Below, piece after piece: positions 40,867 through 49,727 of a stretch of DNA of 58,462 bases (within the stretch, counting starts at the first letter, position 1; each line of letters opens with the position of its first letter). The translations under genes and the position numbers were made by a program. The stretch is from Candidatus Melainabacteria bacterium (GTDB lineage: Bacteria; Cyanobacteriota; Vampirovibrionia; Obscuribacterales; Obscuribacteraceae): assembly GCA_020854255.1 (NCBI GenBank), contig JADZFV010000193.1:1-58462 (forward strand), read 5' to 3'. The notes under the pieces are model-generated. The model was not told the origin of the DNA. It ran no database searches and was given only the letters and a program-made list of their open reading frames with translations.

Positions 40867-42336
40867 CTATTTGCCGAGCTTCTTGTTAATTGCCCTGATA
40901 GCGGCCCGAAACTGCTTGTCGCTCTCCGATTCAGGCTCAGCATACCTTTCGTTCTCTACTTCTTCGTTCGGTGTTAGGCCGATGCGGTTTTTGGCGGCGT
41001 CGCCTATCCATTCGCCGTTGGGAGTGAAAAAGCGGAAATTCGTCACTTGCAAGCGGCTCCTGGCTGGCTGATCCATGAAAATAGTCTGCCCGATGCCTTT
41101 GCCGAATGTCTTTGTGCCGATAAGCGTACCTTCGCCATTTTGCTGAATTGCAGCAGCGAAGATTTCTGCAGCTGAGGCTGTATCGCCGTTGACTAGAATG
41201 ACTGTCGGTTTGTCAATCAGATCCGGCAATCTGAGGTCGCGCTTTTCTACGACTTTGCCTGAGGGCAACACGTCTCTTTTCACCAATTCCCATTGGTCCA
41301 GGGTGTAATCGGTATTGTCGTAGCGTGCAGGACCGGTGGCCCGGTCGTCTTCAGTACGCGTTTTGGAAGTCAGCAGTGTGCCTTTTGCGACAATTATCGA
41401 TGCTGACTGCAACGCCTGGTCGACCGATCCGCCAAGATTGCCGCGCACATCAAATACAAATCCGTCTGCATATGGATATCGCTTGACGGCATTTTGTACT
41501 TCATACGACGCGTCATCTTGCATGAAGTCGCGAACGCGAATGTACGCGATATTCGTTCCTGGAATCATCCTGTCGACCACACAAGGAATGTCAACTGTTG
41601 TCGGGATGAGAGTCAGTTCGCGTTTCTGTCCGTCTCTTGTCACAGTGATGTCGTGCGTACTGGGAGCCAACAAGAGGGCAAAACCTTCTTCAGGTTTTTT
41701 GGCAGTCAGATCGACACCGTCGACATTAGTAATGTAATCACCTTTTTTGACACCCATTTTGTGAGCAGCGCTTCCGGGAATCACTTCGATGACTCTGAGC
41801 GAACCTGTTGTTTTTGCTTTCCCCGGCTCGACTGCAATTACCTCGAGGCCAACACCTTTACTTGCGCCCTTCATCACACGGTCGAGTTGGGCGGATTGGG
41901 TAGGGTTGAGCACCCTGGAGAAAGGATCGCCTGTACGCGACAATTCCTGGTTGACAAAACGGAAGGCATCGTCAGGTGTTTTGATCTGACAATTGTATTT
42001 GTTTTTCAAGTCGGACAAATCACCCAGAGGCGCCGGGTCGTAGACATTTCTCCAGGCTTTGTCGATCAGGGCATTGTATTCTCGGGAAATCGGACACGCG
42101 GTGCCAGTACTGGCTTCGCCGCCTTTGCCCGCAGCTTGAGACTTTTCGGAGCCGGCGATTGCGGCGGCGCCTGCCGCGTCAGCCTGCCCGGCGATTCCCT
42201 CACTGTTTTGCCGACGTGCAAATGCCTGACTTTCCGCAATGGAGGGTATCAGGTGCTCGGCGTTTTCATTAGCAGCCTGGTTTGGCGACTCGCGGTCGCC
42301 TCGGTAGGCTCTGTTCGGGGAGTCTGTACTGCTCAT
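40867..42336 (-). CDS. S41 C-terminal-processing protease (CtpA-like)
   Basis: 489 residues. A variable Ala/Gly/Ser-rich N-terminus (about 1-85) is followed by a helical region, a PDZ domain (GVGLEVIAVEPG, through VIEVIPGSAAHKMGVKKGDY) and the S41 protease core. The core reads IAYIRVRDFMQDDASYEVQ, FVFDVRGNLGGSVDQAL, then VNGDTASAAEIFAAA with the catalytic Ser, and GTKTFGKGIGQ with the Lys. Such proteases usually work in the periplasm or thylakoid lumen, but no signal peptide is visible. An in-frame TAA shortly upstream rules out a longer N-terminus. It converges on pyk. Confidence 0.92.
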   Translation of the reverse strand: MSSTDSPNRAYRGDRESPNQAANENAEHLIPSIAESQAFARRQNSEGIAGQADAAGAAAIAGSEKSQAAGKGGEASTGTACPISREYNALIDKAWRNVYDPAPLGDLSDLKNKYNCQIKTPDDAFRFVNQELSRTGDPFSRVLNPTQSAQLDRVMKGASKGVGLEVIAVEPGKAKTTGSLRVIEVIPGSAAHKMGVKKGDYITNVDGVDLTAKKPEEGFALLLAPSTHDITVTRDGQKRELTLIPTTVDIPCVVDRMIPGTNIAYIRVRDFMQDDASYEVQNAVKRYPYADGFVFDVRGNLGGSVDQALQSASIIVAKGTLLTSKTRTEDDRATGPARYDNTDYTLDQWELVKRDVLPSGKVVEKRDLRLPDLIDKPTVILVNGDTASAAEIFAAAIQQNGEGTLIGTKTFGKGIGQTIFMDQPARSRLQVTNFRFFTPNGEWIGDAAKNRIGLTPNEEVENERYAEPESESDKQFRAAIRAINKKLGK

Positions 42337-42450
42337 TTTGACCGTGAAGGCACTTGGCGCTTACTTCATTGAAAGAAAGTGTGTGACGGTGCTCTGATCT
42401 TAGATCCGCCATCCAGGACTGCCTATCGTGTAACTACGGTTAGAACGGTT

Positions 42451-43095
42451 CTAGACGGCAGGCTTTACCAAATAGCCGCAGACCGGGTCACTCTTGAGCA
42501 TATATTTTTCGCGAGTCACCTTCACACCCAGGAGAGTCTCCATTAACCGGGGTTCAAGGGCGCAAAGCTGGCGGTATTTGTTGGCCAGGTCATGTAATGC
42601 GCAGTGGCGCTGAAAGATGAAAAAATTGCCGTCCGGAAGCGTTTCCCACTCAGTCATGTAGCCGTCTTCCGAGAAAATTTTCGCAACCTCTTCCACTCTT
42701 TGCTCGAGCGATTTGCCCTCCATGCGGGGCAATAGACGGCCAACGCGCTTTTCATTGCGCCTTTCAAGAAGCTTCATAACCCCCTTGTGACCGGCTTCTT
42801 CAAAAACCATATCCACAAGCTCGACAGCCAGAGTCTGCATGCCGGAAGGAAAGAGCGACTCGGCTTTTTCGGACAGGCTGTACTTATAGGTCGGCCGTCC
42901 CCGGGATTGCTTGACCATGCGAGAGTGGACCAGCCCCTCCTGCATAAGCCCGGAGATATGTCGCCTGACTGCCATAGACGTAATATTCAGCAGTTGGCAC
43001 AGCTGCCCAATTGTCATCTCGCCATGGCGCTTCAAGTAGAGGAGCACGGCTTCTTGAGTAGTTTCTGGTGTGCTGGAAAGGGGATGCGTGATCAT
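42451..43095 (-). CDS. sufR: SufR-type Fe-S-responsive transcriptional repressor
   Basis: About 214 residues from the ATG at 43095; a GTG at 43152 would add 19. A DeoR/MarR-like winged helix comes first (EAVLLYLKRHGEMTIGQLCQ, then LNITSMAVRRHISGLMQEGL). The C-terminal half carries three Cys that could bind a cluster: FQRHCALHD, YRQLCALEPRL and LKSDPVCGYLV. This matches cyanobacterial SufR, which represses the suf genes when clusters are plentiful. It is transcribed divergently from sufC, as in cyanobacteria. I did not find the cyanobacterial CAAC-N6-GTTG operator in the gap. Confidence 0.88.
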   Translation of the reverse strand: MITHPLSSTPETTQEAVLLYLKRHGEMTIGQLCQLLNITSMAVRRHISGLMQEGLVHSRMVKQSRGRPTYKYSLSEKAESLFPSGMQTLAVELVDMVFEEAGHKGVMKLLERRNEKRVGRLLPRMEGKSLEQRVEEVAKIFSEDGYMTEWETLPDGNFFIFQRHCALHDLANKYRQLCALEPRLMETLLGVKVTREKYMLKSDPVCGYLVKPAV

Positions 43096-43424
43096 ATTTC
43101 TATTGTGTAACTGTGTCGCAACAATGCCTTTTGCACATTGCCTGCCTATCACCTACCCCAAATTTCTCATTCAGGGGGCTCCTGGAGCCACCGTCTGTCT
43201 AACAGAAACTATTCTTAAGACCCTGAGTGTTTGGTAGATTTTTGATACTATTATATCTATAAAAGCCAACCAATTGAAACTTTGATATGTTTAAGGTGCC
43301 TTCTCAAGGAGGACTTTATCTAAAAAGGATAGGATATATATTCCATAAAAAACTTACTGCAGGGCTATCAGCTCAAGAAACAACAAGAGCACCGAACAAG
43401 AGAAAGAAAAGGACCGGAAATCAA
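43096..43424. promoter_or_regulatory. Divergent sufR / sufCBDSU control region
   Basis: About 330 bases. A 13-bp palindrome (GGCTCC, T, GGAGCC) lies at 43177-43189 and could be an operator. A loose sigma-70 match (TTGGTA at 43231, TATCTA at 43254, 17 apart) faces sufC. The frame of sufC is open to 43287, but those codons have no family similarity. Confidence 0.4.
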
Positions 43425-44207
43425 ATGGCAGCACGCGATTCAAAACAGGAAAGTCTACTTAAAATTGAAGACCTCTGGGTTTCAGTCGAAGGCAAAGACA
43501 TCCTCAAGGGTGTCAACCTCGCCATCAACAAAGGTGAAGTGCACGCCATCATGGGTCGCAACGGTTCCGGCAAGTCGACTCTGTCCTACACGCTCATGGG
43601 TCACCCGCGCTATCGAATCAATCGCGGCTCGATCATCTTCAAGGGCGAAGAGATTGGCGATCTGCCCCCGAATGATAGAGCGAAGATGGGATTGGCGCTT
43701 GCTTTCCAGTATCCAGTCGCCATCCCCGGCGTTTCTGTTTCGAATTTCCTGCGTGCTTCCGTCAAGTCAGTGCGCGGTCAAGAAATTCCCGTCAAAGAAT
43801 TTCGCCAGGAGCTGAAAGCTCAAATGGCTCTGTTGGAAGTGAAGGATGAATTTCTTTCGCGCTATATCAATGACGGTTTCTCGGGCGGCGAAAAGAAGCG
43901 CCTGGAAATTCTCCAGATGACTATGCTCAAGCCGGCACTGGCGGTGCTTGACGAAACAGACTCCGGTCTTGACATCGACGCTCTCAAAGTTGTCTCCACA
44001 GGCATCAATACTCTGGCGACGAAAGAAACCGCAGTACTGCTCATCACACACTATCAGCGCATTCTCAATTATGTAAAACCGGATTTCGTCCACGTCTTCC
44101 AGAGCGGTCAGATTGTCAAAACGGGCGGAAGCGAGCTTTCCGAAGAGCTCGAAGAACGCGGTTATGACTGGGTAACACAAGAACTTACACCCTCGGGCGT
44201 AGCTTAG
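43425..44207 (+). CDS. sufC: Fe-S cluster assembly ATPase SufC
   Basis: Cytoplasmic ABC-type ATPase that drives the SufBCD scaffold. The ATG at 43425 gives 260 residues. Motifs are Walker [13 protein letters not shown]-loop [12 protein letters not shown], signature [14 protein letters not shown] and Walker [18 protein letters not shown], then the switch His in [12 protein letters not shown]. All are characteristic of SufC, notably the ETDSGLD segment. It leads the operon, with sufB starting 16 bases on. Confidence 0.97.
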   Translation: MAARDSKQESLLKIEDLWVSVEGKDILKGVNLAINKGEVHAIMGRNGSGKSTLSYTLMGHPRYRINRGSIIFKGEEIGDLPPNDRAKMGLALAFQYPVAIPGVSVSNFLRASVKSVRGQEIPVKEFRQELKAQMALLEVKDEFLSRYINDGFSGGEKKRLEILQMTMLKPALAVLDETDSGLDIDALKVVSTGINTLATKETAVLLITHYQRILNYVKPDFVHVFQSGQIVKTGGSELSEELEERGYDWVTQELTPSGVA

Positions 44208-44223
44208 CCTGAAGGAGGCAACC

Positions 44224-45660
44224 ATGGCAGCCGAACTTAGACAACCACACGAAACCACTGAGTCAATCAGGTCTATTGCATCCGACTACAAGTACGGATT
44301 CAGCGACACGGAAGACTATGTTTTCAAATCGGGCCGCGGGCTGACAGAAGAGATCGTGCGCCGAATTTCCGAAATGAAAAACGAGCCGGAGTGGATGCTC
44401 AAGTTCCGCTTGCGTGCGCTCGACGTTTTCAGAAAGAAACCGATGCCCACCTGGGGCAATTGCAAATTGCTCGGCGATATCGACTTCGACAACATCTTCT
44501 ACTACATCAAGCCATCCGAAAGAGGCGAGAAGAATTGGGATGAGGTGCCTGAAGGTATCAAGCAAACATTTGACAGACTGGGCATTCCTGAAGCCGAGCG
44601 CAAATTCCTGGCCGGTGTCACCGCTCAATATGAATCGGAAGTCGTTTATCATTCCATTCGTGAAGATCTGGAAAAGCAAGGCGTCATCTTCCTCGACATG
44701 GACTCCGGATTGCGCGAGCACGGGGACATAGTACGCGAACACTTTGCCACGGTTATTCCGGCCGCAGACAATAAGTTCTCGGCATTGAACTCGGCTGTCT
44801 GGTCAGGCGGCAGTTTTATCTGGGTGCCGCCGGGCGTCCGGGTGGAAATTCCGCTGCAAGCCTATTTCCGCATCAACGCAGAAAACATGGGGCAGTTCGA
44901 GCGTACACTGATCATCGCCGAACCAGGCAGCTACGTGCACTACATCGAAGGCTGTACCGCGCCCACTTATTCGACCGATTCGCTGCACTCGGCAGTGGTT
45001 GAGCTGATCGCCAAAAAGGGCGCACACATTCGCTACACGACCATTCAAAACTGGTCGAAGAACGTATACAACCTGGTCACCAAGCGGGCCGTAGCGCACG
45101 AAGATGCGAAGGTCGAATGGATCGACGGCAACCTTGGCTCGAAATTGACCATGAAGTATCCGGCTATTTACCTGGTCGGACAGCGCGCGCACGGCGAAGT
45201 GCTTTCCGTTGCTCTTTCCGGCAGCGAGCAGCACCAGGACGCCGGCGCCAAGATCATCCATGCCGCGCCCAATACCACATCCACCATCGTCTCCAAGTCG
45301 ATCACCAAAGACGGTGGACGCGCTTCATATCGCGGACTGATCAAGGTGTATCCGGGAGCGAAAAATTCCAAGTCCTCAGTTCGTTGCGACGCTCTCCTTC
45401 TTGATGAAGCTTCCCGCTCCGACACTTATCCAACAATGGTAGTGGACGAGAAAGAAGTGACCATCGAGCACGAAGCTACCGTTTCCAAAGTCGGCGAAGA
45501 GCAGCTCTTCTACCTGATGAGCCGCGGTCTGACCGAAGCGGAAGCCAAGGCGATGATCGTCAACGGTTTCTTTGAGCCCTTCACCAAGGAGCTTCCACTG
45601 GAATACGCTGTTGAGCTCAACAGGCTCATCCAGCTCGAAATGGAAGGGTCCGTAGGTTAG
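44224..45660 (+). CDS. sufB: Fe-S cluster scaffold protein SufB
   Basis: 478 residues. Scaffold subunit on which SufBCD builds clusters. GGAGG (44213-44217) lies before the ATG. Landmarks: [30 protein letters not shown]-like here [36 protein letters not shown], then [20 protein letters not shown] and ISGSE-like [13 protein letters not shown]. The C-terminus includes [17 protein letters not shown], shared with SufD. Confidence 0.97.
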   Translation: MAAELRQPHETTESIRSIASDYKYGFSDTEDYVFKSGRGLTEEIVRRISEMKNEPEWMLKFRLRALDVFRKKPMPTWGNCKLLGDIDFDNIFYYIKPSERGEKNWDEVPEGIKQTFDRLGIPEAERKFLAGVTAQYESEVVYHSIREDLEKQGVIFLDMDSGLREHGDIVREHFATVIPAADNKFSALNSAVWSGGSFIWVPPGVRVEIPLQAYFRINAENMGQFERTLIIAEPGSYVHYIEGCTAPTYSTDSLHSAVVELIAKKGAHIRYTTIQNWSKNVYNLVTKRAVAHEDAKVEWIDGNLGSKLTMKYPAIYLVGQRAHGEVLSVALSGSEQHQDAGAKIIHAAPNTTSTIVSKSITKDGGRASYRGLIKVYPGAKNSKSSVRCDALLLDEASRSDTYPTMVVDEKEVTIEHEATVSKVGEEQLFYLMSRGLTEAEAKAMIVNGFFEPFTKELPLEYAVELNRLIQLEMEGSVG

Positions 45661-45765
45661 TCATGGGGATTCAAGACTGGGGCGAGCCATGTAAAAACAT
45701 GGCCATAGACCTATGTGAATTGGCGTGACAACTGGAAAGTCAAATTAATGGGTGAGAAGGTGAAA

Positions 45766-47115
45766 ATGATAGCGAAAGAGCGAGTGGACGAGATAACCAG
45801 GCAAACGGCTGAACCGGCCTGGCTTAAAGACAGCCGCCTGAAAGCTTTCGAGTCATATTTAAAGACTCCAACTCCGTGCAATCGCGACGAGAATTGGCAC
45901 CGCACAGAAGTAGATGCTCTCGATCTCGCTGCTCTCAATGTGATCGTCAGCGACAGCAAAGAAAAGCAAGCCGGCAAAGAGCCGGAAGTGATTACACAGG
46001 CGTTCGCCCACCTGGGAAAAAAACTGCCCTACATATATACGACACCGCAAAATGTTGAGATCGGAAATGCGGACAGCGAACTCCTTTCCAAAGGTGTGAT
46101 TTTCTGCTCGTTGAAAACTGCATTAACTCAGCACGCTGATCTTTTGAACAAATATCTATCCGCTCAAGACTTGTCGAAGCCTGATTTTGCCCACGATGAC
46201 AAGTTCTACTTGATGAATCAGTCCCTTTTCAATTGCGGTGCATTTCTCTACGTTCCGAAAAACGTCAGCCTGGATAGTCCAGTGCTGAACGTCTTTACAA
46301 GTGGCGAGGAAACATCCATTGCTGTCTTTCCACGGGTAATAATCATCGTTGAGCAGGGAGCAAAAGCCGAATTCGTCAATATTTCCACATCGGCAAAAAG
46401 TAAGAAATCTGAAAAAAGTGCTCTTTCACTGATCAACTCATCGATCGGAACTTTAGTCGGTCACGGCGCCAGCCTCTACTACCTGGATGTCTCCGATTTC
46501 TCCACCAATACATTTGCAGTTTCGCGCGTATACAATGAAGTGAAAAAAGATGCTGCACTGCATTCGTCTACAGTCGCATTAGGCGGCTGGCAGATCAAAT
46601 CGGACATTCAAACGAACCTCAAAGAACCAGGCGCCAAGAGCGATATTCGTGGCGTAGTTTTAGGCGCGGGCAGCGAACGTTATAGCTTCAACACCATCCA
46701 GGATCACATCGCACCGGATACAGCATCGACAATCAATTTCCGGGTTGCCTTAAAAGACAGTTCTTCTTCCGCCTACCTGGGGACAATCAGAGTCAGCAAA
46801 GAAGGGCAGCGCACCGATTCTACTCAAAGCAACAAAAACTTGCTTCTCGGCTCCGACGCTCACGCAGACTCGATTCCAAAACTGGAGATTCTGGCTGACG
46901 ACGTCAAATGCTCTCACGGTGCCACAGTAGGTCCGGCAGACAAAGAACAGATTTTCTACCTGATGAGCCGTGGAATGGACAATCTGGAAGCTGAAGAGCT
47001 GATTGTCCAAGGCTTTTTCCGTCAGGTCGTGCAGTCCTGCCCGGTAGATGGAGCAGGCGATTGGATAAACACCCTGGTGGCAGAAAAAATCCACAGCGAG
47101 AATCCGAATGTATAG
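45766..47115 (+). CDS. sufD: Fe-S cluster assembly protein SufD
   Basis: SufB paralogue and partner in the SufBCD complex. The ATG at 45766 has GAGAAGG five bases upstream and gives 449 residues; ORF-extending starts at 45715 and 45748 are less likely. Typical SufD features: WLKDSRLKAFESYLKTPTP, LFNCGAFLYVPKNVSLDSPV, then SDIRGVVLGAGSERYSF and CSHGATVGPADKEQIFYLMS. The last contains the C-x-HG signature, followed by RGMDNLEAEELIVQGFF. Confidence 0.95.
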   Translation: MIAKERVDEITRQTAEPAWLKDSRLKAFESYLKTPTPCNRDENWHRTEVDALDLAALNVIVSDSKEKQAGKEPEVITQAFAHLGKKLPYIYTTPQNVEIGNADSELLSKGVIFCSLKTALTQHADLLNKYLSAQDLSKPDFAHDDKFYLMNQSLFNCGAFLYVPKNVSLDSPVLNVFTSGEETSIAVFPRVIIIVEQGAKAEFVNISTSAKSKKSEKSALSLINSSIGTLVGHGASLYYLDVSDFSTNTFAVSRVYNEVKKDAALHSSTVALGGWQIKSDIQTNLKEPGAKSDIRGVVLGAGSERYSFNTIQDHIAPDTASTINFRVALKDSSSSAYLGTIRVSKEGQRTDSTQSNKNLLLGSDAHADSIPKLEILADDVKCSHGATVGPADKEQIFYLMSRGMDNLEAEELIVQGFFRQVVQSCPVDGAGDWINTLVAEKIHSENPNV

Positions 47116-47153
47116 AAAGATGCATGAATTTATTTCTTAGGAGTAATTTCCAG

Positions 47154-47489
47154 ATGACCGTAGAATTCGTAAGAGTGGCAAAGGCAGCGGATATTACGCT
47201 TGGCGCAGCACGCGTTTTCACCGCCTTTGATACGGAGCTGGTCCTCTGTAACGTCGATGGAGAATTTTACGCCATCGCCGATTTATGTACTCATGACGGC
47301 GGGCCGCTTGGAGAAGGCGAGCTTGTCGAAAATCAAATAGAATGCCCCCGCCATGGTGCGCGCTTTGACGTTGTTACGGGCAAGGCCCTGTGCTTACCGG
47401 CGATAATGCCGGTGCCGACTTACAAAGTCGAATTGCGTGGGGATGAAATTTGGGTAGCGGCACAAGCCACTGCCAGCGGTGCGAGGTAA
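47154..47489 (+). CDS. Rieske-type [2Fe-2S] ferredoxin
   Basis: 111 residues. TTAGGAG ten bases before the ATG at 47154 fixes the start; the open frame to 47061 overlaps sufD. The two Rieske boxes are complete: CTHDGGPL (C-x-H) and CPRHGARFDV (C-x-x-H). It resembles small soluble ferredoxins of the NirD/biphenyl dioxygenase type. It lies between sufD and sufS, 37 and six bases away, an arrangement also known in SUF operons of some other bacteria. It may pass electrons during cluster assembly. Confidence 0.93.
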   Translation: MTVEFVRVAKAADITLGAARVFTAFDTELVLCNVDGEFYAIADLCTHDGGPLGEGELVENQIECPRHGARFDVVTGKALCLPAIMPVPTYKVELRGDEIWVAAQATASGAR

Positions 47490-47495
47490 TAGAAG

Positions 47496-48752
47496 ATGAG
47501 TGAGAATCTCAATAAATTGAACGTAGAACAAATCCGCAAGGACTTTCCAATTTTACAGCGCCAGATAAGTGGTAAACAGCTCGTTTATCTGGACAACGCA
47601 GCCACATCGCAAAAACCTCGCTCTGTAATCGACGCTATTACTGCCTACTACGAAGGCTACAACGCAAACATTCACAGAGGCATTCACACCCTTGCCGAAG
47701 AAGCAACCGATGCTTACGAAGGCGTTCGCGAAACAGTTCGCGAATTCATTGATGCCGAACAAACTCACGAAATCATCTTCACCAGCGGCACGACCGAAGC
47801 TATCAACCTGGTCGCTTATACCTGGGGCAACGCCAATATTCTTCCAGGCGATGAAATTGTCCTTACCGCCATGGAACATCACTCCAATTTGATTCCCTGG
47901 CAAAGACTGGCGACCGAGCGATCGGCCAGACTCGTCTTCATCCCACTCACTGAAGATGGGCAGCTGGACATGGTGGAAGCGAAAAAACTGATCGGCGAAA
48001 AAACGAAACTCGTCGCGGTTACCCAGATGTCCAATGTTCTGGGCACTATCAATCCTATAAAGGAACTGGCTCAACTGGCCCACTCAAAAGGTGCCGTTAT
48101 CCTTGTTGACGGTGCCCAGGGTGTCCCGCATGTGAAGACCTCAGTGAGGGCCCTAAATGTTGATTTTCTGGCTTTCTCCATGCACAAAATGCTGGGACCA
48201 ACCGGCGTCGGAATTTTGTATGGCAAAACAGAATTGCTGAATGCAATGCCGCCATTTCAATCCGGCGGTCATATGATCACCTCTGTATGGCGCGAAAAGG
48301 CGACCTGGTCGGAACTGCCCTGGAAATTCGAAGCAGGCACCCGCAATATTGCCGATGTGATCGCATCAGGAAAAGCAATCGAATATTTGAGCGCTCTGGG
48401 TATGGACAATGTCCGTGAGCACGAAATTGAAATCACCAAGTATGCGCTTAATAAGCTGAATGAGCTTGGCGATATCACAATTTTTGGACCCAAGAATGCT
48501 ACCCTGCGCGGTGGCGTAATTTCCTTCAACGTTGACGCCATTCACGCACACGACATCGGACAAATTTGCGCCGACGCCGCCATTGCAATTAGAGCCGGAC
48601 ACCACTGCTGCCAGCCTCTGATGCGCGATTTGAACGTTATGGGAACGGCAAGAGCGAGTTTCTATATCTACAATACAAAGGCAGAAGTCGATCTTTTATT
48701 TGAAGCGCTGAAGGAAGCAGATAAGGTATTAGGTCATGTCGCTTGCAGATGA
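47496..48752 (+). CDS. sufS: Cysteine desulfurase SufS
   Basis: PLP enzyme that takes sulfur from cysteine for cluster building. 418 residues. Features: YLDNAATSQKPRSVIDAITA, NIHRGIHTLAEEATDAYEGV, FTSGTTEAINLVAYTW, MEHHSNLIPWQ, the PLP Lys in FSMHKMLGPTGVGILYG, and the active Cys in IRAGHHCCQPLM. The HCCQP segment is typical of SufS used with SufU. The last 17 bases overlap the sufU start. Confidence 0.97.
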   Translation: MSENLNKLNVEQIRKDFPILQRQISGKQLVYLDNAATSQKPRSVIDAITAYYEGYNANIHRGIHTLAEEATDAYEGVRETVREFIDAEQTHEIIFTSGTTEAINLVAYTWGNANILPGDEIVLTAMEHHSNLIPWQRLATERSARLVFIPLTEDGQLDMVEAKKLIGEKTKLVAVTQMSNVLGTINPIKELAQLAHSKGAVILVDGAQGVPHVKTSVRALNVDFLAFSMHKMLGPTGVGILYGKTELLNAMPPFQSGGHMITSVWREKATWSELPWKFEAGTRNIADVIASGKAIEYLSALGMDNVREHEIEITKYALNKLNELGDITIFGPKNATLRGGVISFNVDAIHAHDIGQICADAAIAIRAGHHCCQPLMRDLNVMGTARASFYIYNTKAEVDLLFEALKEADKVLGHVACR

Positions 48753-49185
48753 TCTCTATCGGGAAACCATTCTCGATCACTATCACAATCCCCGCAACCA
48801 CGGGGCAATAGAGCATCCAACCGCGCAAGTTGAAGGCGTCAATCCGCTTTGCGGCGATGAGCTGACACTCTATCTGACAGTCAAAGACGACAAAATCGAA
48901 GACGTAAAACTGACCGCAAAGGGCTGTTCGATCAATACGGCCTCTGGCTCGATGATGTCAGAATTGTTGCTTGGCAAAAGCGTTGAAGAAGCCAACCAGA
49001 TTGTGGACTTGTTCAAACGGATGATGCTGGACAAAAAAGAAGAAGTCGAATTACCAGAAGAATTGGAAGACCTGGAAGCCCTGCGCGGAGTCAAAAAATA
49101 TCCCGTGCGCATTAAATGCGCACTCTTGCCCTGGAACACAATGCTTGAGGGGCTTGGCAACGTACTCAAATCACCCCTACCATAA
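48736..49185 (+). CDS. sufU: SufU, zinc-dependent sulfur transfer protein
   Basis: 149 residues. IscU-like fold with the SufU-specific insertion. Cysteine ligands: NPLCGDELTLYL, TAKGCSINTASGSMMSELLL and RIKCALLPWNTMLEGL. SufU receives sulfur from SufS at its zinc site in Gram-positive bacteria, and similar SufS-SufU pairs occur elsewhere. It starts inside sufS, so the two are coupled. Confidence 0.95.
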   Translation: MSLADDLYRETILDHYHNPRNHGAIEHPTAQVEGVNPLCGDELTLYLTVKDDKIEDVKLTAKGCSINTASGSMMSELLLGKSVEEANQIVDLFKRMMLDKKEEVELPEELEDLEALRGVKKYPVRIKCALLPWNTMLEGLGNVLKSPLP

Positions 49186-49222
49186 TTTTCAAACCGAACC
49201 GTTAACGGTTCAGTTTTGAAAA
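49186..49222 (+). repeat. Palindrome of the AACCG-N4-CGGTT family, long copy
   Basis: A near-perfect hairpin, starting on the base after the sufU stop, with the core AACCG-TTAA-CGGTT and A/T-rich arms (TTTTC and GAAAA) with one mismatch and one bulge. No T-run follows on the plus strand. It lies inside the operon, 47 bases before sufT, and could attenuate transcription or protect the upstream mRNA end. Confidence 0.85.
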
Positions 49223-49269
49223 TCCAGCCCAAAAGCCCGAAAATCCCACCCCAATAGGAGATACGAAAA

Positions 49270-49578
49270 ATGTCCTCGTTGCAAGAAGATGTTGTGCAAG
49301 AGAATCTGAGGACAGTTATCGATCCGGAATTGGGGGTCAATATTGTCGACCTTGGTCTTATTTATGGAATCCAGGTTGAGGGACCAAGCGTTACGGTCAA
49401 ATTGACTCTCACGAGCCCGGCATGCCCGCTCGGTGCGGTTATTCAGTCGCAAGCGCATATGGCGGTCAAGAAGCTGCCCTGGGTTGAAAACGTCAAGGTC
49501 GATCTGGTTTGGACGCCAAGATGGGACCCAAGAACAATGGCCAGTGAAGACGCCAAGATGCAATTGGGCATTCTATAG
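49270..49578 (+). CDS. sufT: SufT/MIP18 (DUF59) family Fe-S assembly protein
   Basis: 102 residues, with AGGAGA ten bases before the ATG. DUF59 landmarks: LRTVIDPELGVNIVDLGLIY, LTLTSPACPLGAVIQSQ with the conserved Cys, and VKVDLVWTPRWDPRTMA. SufT-type proteins help mature Fe-S proteins and are often the last gene of SUF operons, as here. A second DUF59 domain is found at the start of the Mrp protein at 55 kb. Confidence 0.92.
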   Translation: MSSLQEDVVQENLRTVIDPELGVNIVDLGLIYGIQVEGPSVTVKLTLTSPACPLGAVIQSQAHMAVKKLPWVENVKVDLVWTPRWDPRTMASEDAKMQLGIL

Positions 49579-49727
49579 AGCTAGCAGTCTCCAGAATCCT
49601 TATTTCAACATTTATAGACAACCCTTCAGGTTTCGCTTCCGATTCATGAAACTGCTTTCCAGTGGAAGTAAACTGAATCTTCAGGGCAAAGCCTGCCAAG
49701 AAGAAATGGGGAAATCTGGTCTTACTG

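Noticed and set aside
42441-42453. 13-bp palindrome TAGAAC-G-GTTCTA overlapping the sufR stop
   Set aside because: Too short, no T-run, and a single occurrence; its arms also differ from the AACCG family.
43096-43424. Cyanobacterial SufR operator (CAAC-N6-GTTG)
   Set aside because: Read through on both strands; no match found, so I do not annotate one.
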